The notes beneath the pieces are model-generated. The model was given only the letters and a program-made list of their open reading frames with translations, did not search any database and was not told the origin of the DNA. The translations under genes and the position numbers were made by a program. From assembly GCA_017577615.1 (NCBI GenBank), contig PKRE01000001.1, positions 248,001 to 312,000 on the forward strand: a DNA stretch of 64,000 nucleotides, given 5' to 3'. Below, in pieces: positions 52,759 through 61,192 of this stretch. The DNA is from Gammaproteobacteria bacterium (GTDB lineage: Bacteria > Pseudomonadota > Gammaproteobacteria > Steroidobacterales > Steroidobacteraceae). Each line of letters opens with the position of its first letter. The stretch's first letter is position 1.

Positions 52759-54330
52759 ATGAGAACGATCAAGAACCCCGTCCTGACCGGCTTCAATCCC
52801 GACCCGTCGATCGTGCGCGTGGGCGATGATTATTTCATCGCCACGTCGACGTTCGAATGGTATCCCGGCGTACAAATCTCGCATTCAAGAGACCTCATGC
52901 ATTGGCGCACGGTTGCCAGGCCACTGTCGCGCTACTCGCAGCTTGACTTGCGCGGACGTCCAAATTCCGGCGGCATCTGGGCACCCGCGTTGAGCTATCA
53001 CGACGGACTGTTCTATCTCATCTACACGGACGTGCGCGGCTGGACCGGCAGCTTCAAGGACGTTCGCAACTTTCTCGTCACGGCGCCGAATATCGAGGGT
53101 CCGTGGTCGGAGCCGATCTTTCTCAACAGCTCGGGCTTCGACCCATCGCTGTTCCATGACGACGATGGGCGCAAGTGGCTCGTGAACATGCTTTGGGACC
53201 ATCGGCCGGAGCACAACAGCTTCGGCGGTATCCTGCTGCAGGAATACGACCCAGTGCAGCAACGCCTCGTCGGCCCGGTCACGAACATTTTCACCGGCTC
53301 TGAGCTGGGCCTGGTGGAAGGCCCGCACCTATACAAGATCGATGGCTGGTATTACTTGCTCACGGCCGAGGGGGGCACGTTCACGACACACGCAGCGACG
53401 GTCGCGCGCTCGCGCTCGATCACAGGCCCATACGAGATCATGCCGGGCAACCCTCTCATCACGAGCGCGCGTAACCCCGAGTTGCGGCTGCAATCCGCGG
53501 GTCACGGCTCATTCGTGCAGCATCGCGATGGCAGCTGGAGCCTCGCTCACCTGTGTCGCAGACCGCTCGCAAATGGCCGCTCGATCCTCGGCCGCGAAAC
53601 TGCCATGCAAAATATCGTTTGGCGGGACGGCTGGCCGCGTCTTGCGAGCGGAGACGATATTCCCCGCGACGAGTTCGAAGCCCCCGAGCTGCCGCTTCAT
53701 CCTTGGCCCGAGCAACCTGCGCGTGATGATTTCGACGGCGAGCAGCTGTCGATCGAATGGCAATCATTACGCACCGCGATCGAGGATGCCGCAAGCCTTT
53801 CTGCGCGCAAAGGTTACCTACGCTTGTATGGTCGCGAGAGCATCGTGTCGTTGTTTGAACAGAGCTTGATTGCACGACGCCAGAAGAGCTTTCGTATCGA
53901 AGCCACGACGTGCATCGAGTTCTCGCCCGAGTCGTTCCAGCAGATGGCCGGGCTGGTGGCGTTCTACAGCACGGACAATTTCTATTACCTCTTTCTGTCG
54001 CATCGACCGCATTCGTCGAGGTGTCTCGGTCTCATGCGATGTGAACGAGGGCACATCACCTATCCTGTGGAGAAGGAGTACCCGCTCGATGCGCACGAAC
54101 GGGTCTATCTCAAGTTAACGATCGACCACGAGCGCATTCGCTTCTTCTACTCGATCGACGGGTCGCGTTGGCATTCCGTCGCATGGGAACAGGATGCGTC
54201 CATTCTCTCCGACGAGCATGCCGTGCCCTGCGGCTTCACGGGCAACTTCGTGGGCATGGCGTGCCAGGACCTGACCGGTAGACGTCACCACGCCGACTTC
54301 GATTGGTTCGAGTATCGCGAGCTCGACTAG
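52759..54330 (+). CDS. GH43 family glycosidase, probable beta-xylosidase
   Basis: A 523-residue enzyme of glycoside hydrolase family 43. The five-bladed propeller has the catalytic base Asp15 in GFNPDPSIVRVG, the pKa-modulating Asp128 in SSGFDPSLF, and the catalytic acid Glu187 in LGLVEGPHLYK. A C-terminal beta-sandwich (about 320-523) is as in two-domain GH43 beta-xylosidases (XynB type). No signal peptide, so it should act in the cytoplasm on imported xylo-oligosaccharides or related sugars. A hairpin CCGAGCG/CGCTCGG lies 40 bases before the ATG, with GAGG closer. Confidence 0.92.
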   Translation: MRTIKNPVLTGFNPDPSIVRVGDDYFIATSTFEWYPGVQISHSRDLMHWRTVARPLSRYSQLDLRGRPNSGGIWAPALSYHDGLFYLIYTDVRGWTGSFKDVRNFLVTAPNIEGPWSEPIFLNSSGFDPSLFHDDDGRKWLVNMLWDHRPEHNSFGGILLQEYDPVQQRLVGPVTNIFTGSELGLVEGPHLYKIDGWYYLLTAEGGTFTTHAATVARSRSITGPYEIMPGNPLITSARNPELRLQSAGHGSFVQHRDGSWSLAHLCRRPLANGRSILGRETAMQNIVWRDGWPRLASGDDIPRDEFEAPELPLHPWPEQPARDDFDGEQLSIEWQSLRTAIEDAASLSARKGYLRLYGRESIVSLFEQSLIARRQKSFRIEATTCIEFSPESFQQMAGLVAFYSTDNFYYLFLSHRPHSSRCLGLMRCERGHITYPVEKEYPLDAHERVYLKLTIDHERIRFFYSIDGSRWHSVAWEQDASILSDEHAVPCGFTGNFVGMACQDLTGRRHHADFDWFEYRELD

Positions 54331-54357
54331 TCGTAGGCCGTAGACTGTAGGCTGCGG
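54331..54357. repeat. single-arm heptamer array (NCTGTAG type)
   Basis: Immediately after the GH43 stop: TCGTAGG CCGTAGA CTGTAGG CTGCGG, a clear 7-base period. It resembles the left arm of the array at 38640, but no complementary arm follows before the next gene at 54379. Confidence 0.55.
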
Positions 54358-54378
54358 ATGGCATAGGAACGTCGACCG

Positions 54379-55704
54379 ATGCGCCCGACGGCACGCTGGC
54401 GTTCCATCTTATTGATCGCGTGTGCGACCGTCTCGTTCGCAGCAGATTCGAGTTTGGCTGTTCCCATTCGCGGGTCCATCCGTTTCGGCGACGACGAGTT
54501 CTCGGTAGAGGTTCGCAGCACCAAACAAACCCTGTCGATCGCCGCACGCGGCTGCAACAATTTCGACATCTCGCTGCCGGCGGACGCGCCGGACAGCGCA
54601 TTGACGTTGGTGGGCATCGACAACCGAACGCTCGCGACCGTCGCTCCTGGACAGCTCGTCGAGTCGCGCACGTGCGGAGCCGAGCGATATTTCACCGAGC
54701 TGCGATTTCCGGCAACAACAGTCACGACTTGGACACCGGTGCCCGATGAATCGCGCAGTGCGCGCAAAGTCACTTACGTGGCATCGTTGAGCGTCGCAGA
54801 GATACGCTTCGACCCGCCGGTCGATCTGGCAATCTTCGACGGCACGAGACAACGCCGCCCAGTCAGCGTGCGCAGGGTCGCCAAGATCCAGCGCAGGGGT
54901 GGCACACCCATTCGCTTCGGTGCCGATGCGCTCCATTTTCGCGCCGTGAGCGGCACGATCCGCAGGAACGGGGGCTTCACGTCCGACGACGTATTCGATT
55001 TGGCGGCAGGCACGCGGCCGCTGGTGCCGCCACCGTTGCATCACGGAACCGAGATCGCGTTCGATGCTTCCGAGGAGAGACCCGCAACACTCAGTCTCTA
55101 CTCTCTACCACGCAGGCCGCATGTGCTCGCGTTTTTCGCCGACGAAGCTCAGCGGACACCGACTTTCGTCCACAGCTTGCGCGTGAACGGTGTGCAAGCC
55201 CTTACGCCCGTGCTCGAAGTGCTGCGCAGTGATTGCATCGCGCTCGAAAGAGGCCCGCTCGACTTTCTGTTCGCCGAGTCCCGATCTGCGACGTGCTCGC
55301 TGGTGCTCAGCATCGGCGAGCCGCGCATCGCAGTACAAAACGTTCGTATCGAAAGCACTGACCCAAGCGTGCTACTCGTCGGGCGAACCTTTGCCGGTCC
55401 ATACGAAGCGGCGATCGCCCACGCGCACGTGCCCGGTGCGGTGCCGCTCGAGATTCCGTTACGCGTCCACCTGACGAACGCGATGCCACCGGGCCGTCAC
55501 ACCGTGAGGCTGCGCGTGACAGGAGATGGCGGGTTGCAGCGCGACGTTCCGCTCACGGTCGAGATCATCGACCCGTTTGGGCGCGCGCGCACCGCAGCAC
55601 TGGCTACGCTCGGCGCGATCCTCGCTATCTTGCTGCTGCGCCTGCTGCTGCAGTGGCATCAGTCCCGCCGAGCGCTCGCAGCGACACGAGCGCGCTTCGA
55701 GTAG
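54379..55704 (+). CDS. hypothetical secreted protein with C-terminal membrane anchor
   Basis: A 441-residue protein I cannot assign. It has a signal peptide (SILLIACATVSFAADSS), a long beta-rich periplasmic part (about 30-405) with repeated strand patterns, several cysteines, and a C-terminal helix (LATLGAILAILLLRLLLQW) followed by a basic tail. The stretch VPLEIPLRVHLTNAMPPGRH resembles an immunoglobulin-like domain near the membrane. The gene ends in TAG, but the same frame stays open for 75 more codons (see next entry), so the tail may have been shortened. Function unknown. Confidence 0.75.
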   Translation: MRPTARWRSILLIACATVSFAADSSLAVPIRGSIRFGDDEFSVEVRSTKQTLSIAARGCNNFDISLPADAPDSALTLVGIDNRTLATVAPGQLVESRTCGAERYFTELRFPATTVTTWTPVPDESRSARKVTYVASLSVAEIRFDPPVDLAIFDGTRQRRPVSVRRVAKIQRRGGTPIRFGADALHFRAVSGTIRRNGGFTSDDVFDLAAGTRPLVPPPLHHGTEIAFDASEERPATLSLYSLPRRPHVLAFFADEAQRTPTFVHSLRVNGVQALTPVLEVLRSDCIALERGPLDFLFAESRSATCSLVLSIGEPRIAVQNVRIESTDPSVLLVGRTFAGPYEAAIAHAHVPGAVPLEIPLRVHLTNAMPPGRHTVRLRVTGDGGLQRDVPLTVEIIDPFGRARTAALATLGAILAILLLRLLLQWHQSRRALAATRARFE

Positions 55705-55932
55705 CATCGCTGCGACGATTACACGCGCACGCGCGTCCACATCGCAGCCGCGCTCGCGTCCGAGCCGCAGTGGCACGATGTCGAAGCCTTGCTAGCGCTG
55801 TTCGAGAATCAAGGATTGCATGACATACTAGGTCGCCAGCACTGGCGAGCGGTCGACCGTCTTGCGCACGCGCGGCGGACGCGCGCGACACGTGAAGCGC
55901 TCGACCGGGCTATCGCACCGTTCGACGGCTAG
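55705..55932 (+). other. in-frame continuation after the TAG stop
   Basis: Immediately after the TAG at 55702-55704 the frame continues without interruption for 75 codons to a TAG at 55930-55932. The encoded segment looks like real helical protein (VHIAAALASEPQWHDVEALL, FENQGLHDILGRQHWRAVDR) and keeps GC-rich third positions. It has no ATG or GTG of its own. It may be the lost cytoplasmic tail of the upstream gene, cut off by an amber mutation or sequencing error. Confidence 0.5.
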
Positions 55933-56000
55933 CTGCTGTGTACGCGATCGCGTTACGCTGATACATCAACCCGACCGTCATCGCATCGACGAGAAACCTC

Positions 56001-56993
56001 ATGACCTTGCGTGCTCGTGCATTCGGACGAACCGGCTGGAGCGTGTCAGAAATCGGTTTCGGCGCTTGGGCGCTCGGTGGGGATTGGGGACCCGTCGACG
56101 AGGCGCAAGCTCGCGATACGCTTCGCGCAGCACTCGAAGCCGGCGTCACGTTCATCGACACCGCAGATGTCTACGGCGACGGTCGCTCCGAACGCATCAT
56201 CCGCGATGTGTTGCAAACCTGGGATGGTCCGCGGCCGATCGTCGCCACCAAGGTAGGCCGTCGTCTCTCGCCGCATGTCGCGAGCGGCTATACGCGCCCC
56301 AATCTCGAAGCGTTCGTGGATCGCAGCTTGCAGAACTTGGGGGTCGAAAGACTGGATCTCGTTCAACTGCATTGCCCGCCGACGGAGGTCTACTATCGTC
56401 CGGAAGTATTCGAGGCGCTCAACGCGCTGGTTGCCGCAGGAAAAGTGCAGCATTACGGCGTCTCGGTCGAAAAGGTTGAGGAAGCGCTCAAGGCCATCGA
56501 GTATCCGAACGTCGTCTCGGTTCAGATCATCTACAATATCTTCCGGCAACGCCCGGCAGAGCTGTTCTTTCGCGAGGCAAGAGCGCGCAACGTCGCCGTG
56601 ATCGTACGTGTGCCGCTGGCAAGCGGGTTATTGACAGGCAAGATGTCCCGCGATACGCGCTTCGCGCAGGACGATCATCGTCACTTCAATCGTCATGGAG
56701 AAGCTTTCGATGTGGGCGAGACATTTGCGGGCGTACCGTACGAGGTCGGGCTTGAAGCAGTCGAGGCCATCCGTCCGCTCGTGCCGGGCGGCACCACGAT
56801 GGCAGCGTTTGCGCTGCGTTGGATTCTGATGGCGGATGCCGTCAGCGTCGTCATCCCAGGTGCAAAATCCCGCGCTCAAGCTCAAGCCAACGTGGCTGCC
56901 AGCACGTTACCGCCATTGAGCGACGAGACGATGCAAGCGCTACGCGCCATTTATCAGGAGCGGATCGCGCCCTATGTTCACCATCGCTGGTGA
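56001..56993 (+). CDS. aldo/keto reductase family oxidoreductase
   Basis: A 330-residue NADPH-dependent reductase with the TIM-barrel pattern of the family. The catalytic set is seen in FIDTADVYGDG (Asp, Tyr), VATKVGRR (Lys) and LVQLHCPPT (His). The cofactor-binding end has VVIPGAKSRAQAQANVAA. A typical broad-range carbonyl reductase of sugars or aldehydes; the substrate is not evident. Cytosolic, no signal. It converges on the glycerate kinase gene. Confidence 0.93.
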   Translation: MTLRARAFGRTGWSVSEIGFGAWALGGDWGPVDEAQARDTLRAALEAGVTFIDTADVYGDGRSERIIRDVLQTWDGPRPIVATKVGRRLSPHVASGYTRPNLEAFVDRSLQNLGVERLDLVQLHCPPTEVYYRPEVFEALNALVAAGKVQHYGVSVEKVEEALKAIEYPNVVSVQIIYNIFRQRPAELFFREARARNVAVIVRVPLASGLLTGKMSRDTRFAQDDHRHFNRHGEAFDVGETFAGVPYEVGLEAVEAIRPLVPGGTTMAAFALRWILMADAVSVVIPGAKSRAQAQANVAASTLPPLSDETMQALRAIYQERIAPYVHHRW

Positions 56994-57006
56994 GCGAGGC
57001 TAAAGA

Positions 57007-57052
57007 CCGGAACAGGGCTCAAGCTAGCACCTCCCTGTCTCCGTTCCCTTAC
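57007..57052. terminator. hairpin between convergent genes
   Basis: GGAACAGGG (57009-57017) can pair with CCCTGT...CCGTTCC (57032-57047), a stem with one bulge. It lies between the aldo/keto reductase stop and the last codons of the convergent glycerate kinase. No U-run. C-rich heptads (CTCCCTG TCTCCGT TCCCTTA) coincide with its right arm. Confidence 0.4.
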
Positions 57053-57905
57053 ACTCGAGCGCCAGCAGCTCGCGCTTCGATCCCAATCGGACGACTGCAT
57101 CTGCCCGTCCCGGCATCTCGGACAGTATGTGGCGCGTCAAGCGCTCGTAATGCGCCACAAAGCGCGCGACTTCTGCGTCGCTCATGATTCTGCAGCCGCT
57201 CTTGGCACTCGCACGCAGCTTGTGCTCCTGCTCGAGACGCCACGCGTAGACGACCTCGAACGCCGGCGCATGCAATAGCACGAGCGCGTCCAGGCGCTGA
57301 AAGAGCTTGGGATACTCCAGGCGCAACGCCTCGTTGACGTAGGTGCGCCAGATTCCGTGTGGATCGCACTCACGTTCGAGCTCGTTGATGGGCTCTGCGA
57401 GCGCTGCATCGTCCTGCGCGAGCGCACCGACGCACCAACCCTCAAACAGCAGCACCTGAACAGGCCCCTGCACCTTGGGCCAATCGCTTGGCGGTTTACG
57501 ATCATCGCTCGCTTTGTCGAAAACCGGCATCGCCACGTGCTGCGAGCTCGCGAGTGCCTCGATGATGCGTACTCCGAGCGCAATGTCGTGTGTGCCAGGC
57601 ACACCGCGCGTGGCCAGCAGCGGATGAACCTGCCGAGCCAACGCTTCGCGCTGCGCTCGCGTCAGATACAAGTCGTCGAGCGACAGCACGGCGGCCGACA
57701 CACCCTGCTCCTGCAGGAGCAGACGCATCGCTCGTGCCATGGTCGACTTGCCGCTTCCCTGGGGCCCGCACAAACCGACGACGAATGGCGCTCGCTCGCG
57801 CTGTCTACACACGATCGCGCGCACGAGCGGCGCGTGGACTCGCTCGACCACGAGCCGGTAGTCATCCGGAAGACGTTCGTCGGCAAGAAAACGCTCGATA
57901 TCCAC
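57024..57905 (-). CDS. glycerate kinase-like P-loop kinase
   Basis: A 293-residue kinase of the phosphoribulokinase/uridine-kinase fold, like plant-type and yeast (YGR205W) glycerate kinases. Walker A is GLCGPQGSGKST, followed by LSLDDLYLTRAQRE, RGVPGTHDI, FDKASDDRKPPSDW and LFEGWCVG. It would phosphorylate D-glycerate to 3-phosphoglycerate, although substrate should be treated as probable. The start at 57905 gives the family length. Confidence 0.87.
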   Translation of the reverse strand: MDIERFLADERLPDDYRLVVERVHAPLVRAIVCRQRERAPFVVGLCGPQGSGKSTMARAMRLLLQEQGVSAAVLSLDDLYLTRAQREALARQVHPLLATRGVPGTHDIALGVRIIEALASSQHVAMPVFDKASDDRKPPSDWPKVQGPVQVLLFEGWCVGALAQDDAALAEPINELERECDPHGIWRTYVNEALRLEYPKLFQRLDALVLLHAPAFEVVYAWRLEQEHKLRASAKSGCRIMSDAEVARFVAHYERLTRHILSEMPGRADAVVRLGSKRELLALECKGTETGRC

Positions 57906-58309
57906 TGGCTCGTCTCACACTGCCACCACAACCATGCTGCGCTCAGCATAACAGTCGTGCGAGCGCGGCCTGCGCACGGCATTTCGGCCACTCATCTCGC
58001 TTGCGGCACGGAAGCCGGCTGCTTGGACATCGAGGGGAAGAGTGATAGCGTAACCAACAGCGCCGCAAAGACCGGCAAGCGAATACTGCCGAGCATACCG
58101 ACCAGCCAAGTTACGGTGAGAAGTCGGCCCCGGCTCGTGCGCGATATCGGGGGATGGACCACTAGGCAGCTGCGGCAAGACCTGGCCAGGCGCACTCGCA
58201 CGAGTGCGCCGCACCCCTCCCCTATTCCCCATTCCCTACTCAGGGCTCGCCGGCTCGAAAACGGTTACTCGATCCGCGACAATACGCTGCCCACATCCTG
58301 CGGTTTTCC
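57906..58309. other. gene-free divergent stretch before the MscS gene
   Basis: About 400 bases between the divergent glycerate kinase and MscS genes. A minus-strand frame at 57992-58201 encodes a short hydrophobic stretch (TWLVGMLGSIRLPVFAALLV) but without a ribosome-binding site or family resemblance, so no gene is called. A C-rich heptamer element lies at 58213-58240. No promoter is assigned. Confidence 0.4.
58213..58240. repeat. single-arm heptamer array (CCCCATT type)
   Basis: CACCCCT CCCCTAT TCCCCAT TCCCTAC TC, a regular 7-base period about 70 bases before the MscS start codon. It is one of the clearest C-rich members, with no complementary arm close by. Confidence 0.55.
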
Positions 58310-59620
58310 ATGAACTTGATAGACACGATCACGTCACCATTCGAGCAATTTCCCTTGGCGCTGACCGCGCTGCAGATCACGTTGCTCTTGCTCGTCGTCT
58401 GGCTCTCGGACTTGGTCACCAAGTCGATCCTCGTGCGCGCGATCACGCGGGCGGTTCACGCGACGCCGTCCAAATGGGATGACGCGCTGCTCGGTCCCGG
58501 CGTCATCAGGCGGCTCGCGCACGTGGTGCCGGCATTGGTGGTCCACTACGGCATCGCGTTCGTCTCTCATATACCCGCCAATGTCGCGACCGTGGTGCGC
58601 GGCGTCGCCAGCGCATATGTGGTGCTGACCATTGCCTTGGCTCTGGGCAACCTGCTCAATGCGATCGGCCGGATCTACGAGCAGAGCGATCCGGAGCGCG
58701 CTCGAGCTCGTCCCATCAAGGGTTATCTGCAGCTTGCCAAGATCGTGATCTTCCTGGTGACGACGATCCTGGTTCTTGCAGCGCTCTTCAATCGCGACCC
58801 GCTCCTGCTGCTGTCGGGCCTGGGCGCCATGACGGCTGTGCTGATGCTCGTGTTCAAGGACACGCTGCTGTCACTTGTCGCCAGTGTGCAGCTCTCCTCA
58901 CATGACATGCTGCGCGTCGGCGACTGGATCGAGATGCCACAGTTCAACGCCGATGGTTTCGTGATCGACATCTCCCTGCACACCGTCAAGGTGCAGAACT
59001 GGGATGCCACCGTCACCACGATCCCGACGTGGCGCCTGATCGACTCGAGCTTCAAGAACTGGCGCGGAATGTTCGAATCGGGCGGTCGTCGGATCAAACG
59101 CGCGATATATATAGATCAAACCTCGATCCGCTTTCTCACGGACGAAGAGCGCGATTCACTGCGACGCTTTGCGCTGATCGACGAGTATCTCGAGCGCAAG
59201 CGCAAAGAGATCGCCGCGTACAACGAGAAGCTGATCGCACAGGGACGCGATCCCATCAACACGCGCCGAGTCACGAACATCGGCACGTTCCGCGCTTACG
59301 TGCAGGCATATATTGACGCGCATCCCTCTATTCACAAAGGCAAGTTACGCTTGGTACGTCAGCTGCAGCCAGGCCCGACCGGCCTGCCGCTCGAGATCTA
59401 CTGCTTCACGTCTACGACTGCGTGGGTCGAGTACGAGGCGATCCAGGCCGACATTTTCGATCATCTTTATGCGATTCTGCCGGCCTTCCATCTGCGCGTA
59501 TTCCAGGAGCCGAGCGGTGCCGACATCGCGCGCGCGTTCGGACCGGATCAAGCGCGACCGGCTCTGCGTGGCGACAGAACGCCAGCAGCACTGCCGCGCG
59601 AGCCGGCAACCTCCGAATAG
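58310..59620 (+). CDS. MscS family mechanosensitive channel (YbdG-like)
   Basis: A 436-residue membrane channel. It has four or five N-terminal helices, then the pore-lining MscS helix (LLSGLGAMTAVLMLVFKDTL), followed by the cytoplasmic beta domain (VGDWIEMPQFNADGFVIDIS, WDATVTTIPTWRLIDSSFKN). An insert after the beta domain (YLERKRKEIAAYNEKL) and overall size are those of the YbdG/MscM-like subfamily. It releases solutes during osmotic downshock, which fits the trehalose genes 15 kb away. No strong Shine-Dalgarno is visible. Confidence 0.9.
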   Translation: MNLIDTITSPFEQFPLALTALQITLLLLVVWLSDLVTKSILVRAITRAVHATPSKWDDALLGPGVIRRLAHVVPALVVHYGIAFVSHIPANVATVVRGVASAYVVLTIALALGNLLNAIGRIYEQSDPERARARPIKGYLQLAKIVIFLVTTILVLAALFNRDPLLLLSGLGAMTAVLMLVFKDTLLSLVASVQLSSHDMLRVGDWIEMPQFNADGFVIDISLHTVKVQNWDATVTTIPTWRLIDSSFKNWRGMFESGGRRIKRAIYIDQTSIRFLTDEERDSLRRFALIDEYLERKRKEIAAYNEKLIAQGRDPINTRRVTNIGTFRAYVQAYIDAHPSIHKGKLRLVRQLQPGPTGLPLEIYCFTSTTAWVEYEAIQADIFDHLYAILPAFHLRVFQEPSGADIARAFGPDQARPALRGDRTPAALPREPATSE

Positions 59621-59795
59621 AGCTGGCAATCCCGCACGCGAACACGTATCCGAACAGCGACAAAGGGCGTCGCTCTCGCGCGCAGTTATCCGAGCGAATT
59701 CGTCAGCCTGACGCGCCGGCTGGCACTTCTTGTCTTATCGTCGCCGATGGTTCGAACTAACCTAACACGACCTTCGAACCAAGGGGACGAAAGAC

Positions 59796-60887
59796 ATGCA
59801 TACGCGACGTACCTTCTTGACCTCGACGGTGGCCGCGGCAGTGGCAGCCGCGCTCGTCGGCTGCGGACGCTCCGCTGATGACAACGGGCGGACCAGCACA
59901 CCGAGCACGACTGGCGCTGCGGAGCCGGCCGCAACCGACAAGCGCCGCATCGGGCGCTCAGACATCGCGATCAGCCCGCTTGTGCTCGGCGGCAACGTCT
60001 TCGGCTGGACCGCCGATCGTGAGCGCTCCTTCGAAATCCTGGACCGCTTCGTCGAAGCGGGATTCGAGACCATCGACACGGCCGATGTGTATTCCCGCTG
60101 GGTACCAGGCAATCGCGGTGGCGAGTCCGAAACCATCATCGGCGAGTGGATGCGTAGTCGCGGCAACCGCGATCGCATCATCCTGATCACGAAGGGCGGC
60201 GGCGAGATGGAGGATTACAAGGGCTTGTCCGCCGCCACCTTGCAACGCGCCGTCGATGCTTCGTTGCAGCGGTTGCAGACGGACTACATAGACATTTATT
60301 TCTCCCACTTCCCTGACCCGCAGACGCCACACGAGGAGACACTCGCCGCCTATCAGAAACTCATCGAGGCGGGCAAGATCCGCATCATCGGCGCATCCAA
60401 CTTCACTGCCGATCAAGTGCGTCAAGCGCTCGATGTCGCTGCCACGAACGGGCTGCCGCGTTACGAGATTCTGCAGCCACGCTACAACCTATACGATCGC
60501 GGCGACTTCGAGGGACCATTACGCGATCTGGCGATCGCCGAGGAGCTCGGCGTCATCACCTACTCCAGCCTCGCGAGCGGCTTCCTCACGGGCAAGTACC
60601 GGAGTGAGGCAGATCTGAGCCAAAGCCAACGCGGCGGCAGCGTCGCGCGCTACTTGAACGAACGCGGCATGCGCATTCTGGATGCGCTTGACGACGTTGC
60701 GCGCCGGCACAACGCTGCACCGGCGGACGTCGCCTTGGCCTGGATCATCGTCCGCGAAGGCGTGACCGCGCCCATCGCGAGCGCCACCAGCGTCGAGCAG
60801 CTGGACACGCTTGTTCGCGCTCCGGCGCTCGCCAAGGCCCTGACGAAGGAAGATCTCGAGCAGCTCGATCAAGCCAGCGCGGTCTGA
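59796..60887 (+). CDS. Tat-exported aldo/keto reductase
   Basis: A 363-residue protein with a twin-arginine signal (TRRTFLTSTV) that ends in a lipobox-like VGCG (Cys23), then a Ser/Thr-rich linker (24-48) and a complete aldo/keto reductase barrel. Catalytic residues appear in TIDTADVYSRW, LITKGGG and DIYFSHFPDP; the cofactor segment is IASATSVEQLDTLV. Tat export suggests it folds with NADPH in the cytoplasm before transport. A strong hairpin follows the stop. Confidence 0.9.
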   Translation: MHTRRTFLTSTVAAAVAAALVGCGRSADDNGRTSTPSTTGAAEPAATDKRRIGRSDIAISPLVLGGNVFGWTADRERSFEILDRFVEAGFETIDTADVYSRWVPGNRGGESETIIGEWMRSRGNRDRIILITKGGGEMEDYKGLSAATLQRAVDASLQRLQTDYIDIYFSHFPDPQTPHEETLAAYQKLIEAGKIRIIGASNFTADQVRQALDVAATNGLPRYEILQPRYNLYDRGDFEGPLRDLAIAEELGVITYSSLASGFLTGKYRSEADLSQSQRGGSVARYLNERGMRILDALDDVARRHNAAPADVALAWIIVREGVTAPIASATSVEQLDTLVRAPALAKALTKEDLEQLDQASAV

Positions 60888-60898
60888 GGAGGGCCGAC

Positions 60899-60928
60899 AG
60901 GACGGCGCGTGTGAGCGCGCGCCGTCCT
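60899..60928 (+). terminator. strong hairpin after the exported reductase
   Basis: A perfect 11-base stem: AGGACGGCGCG at 60899-60909 and its complement at 60918-60928 around an 8-base loop, starting 12 bases after the stop codon. No U-run, but the stem is stable enough to end or protect the transcript. The remaining gap to 61192 shows nothing further that I can support. Confidence 0.65.
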
Positions 60929-61192
60929 GACTCAGGCGCCGCGCCTCGTGGCTCTCTTTCGCGTCTGACGGTCACGGCGATCGAGCGGCAACGTCCGGCG
61001 CACAGGCCCGGTCGATCGTGACCGCAGCTCGGTGCCACAACGTAATGCAGCGAATGTTACATAAGTCTCCGCGCAACATTGTCGCTGCCGAGCCTCTGCA
61101 CGCGCTTACGCGTAGGACGTGATTCACAACACGGCTTGCGGGCGCAGAGAAGCAGATGCTTCGCGCACCACGGAACGCGCCAAGGAAGCCAT

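Noticed and set aside
55526..55795. Alternative 89-codon frame over the end of the hypothetical membrane protein
   Set aside because: It is Ser/Arg-rich and out of frame with the protein-like continuation at 55705-55932.
57992..58201. Minus-strand 69-codon frame with a hydrophobic stretch upstream of MscS
   Set aside because: No ribosome-binding site or family likeness; most of the frame is Arg/Ser-rich.
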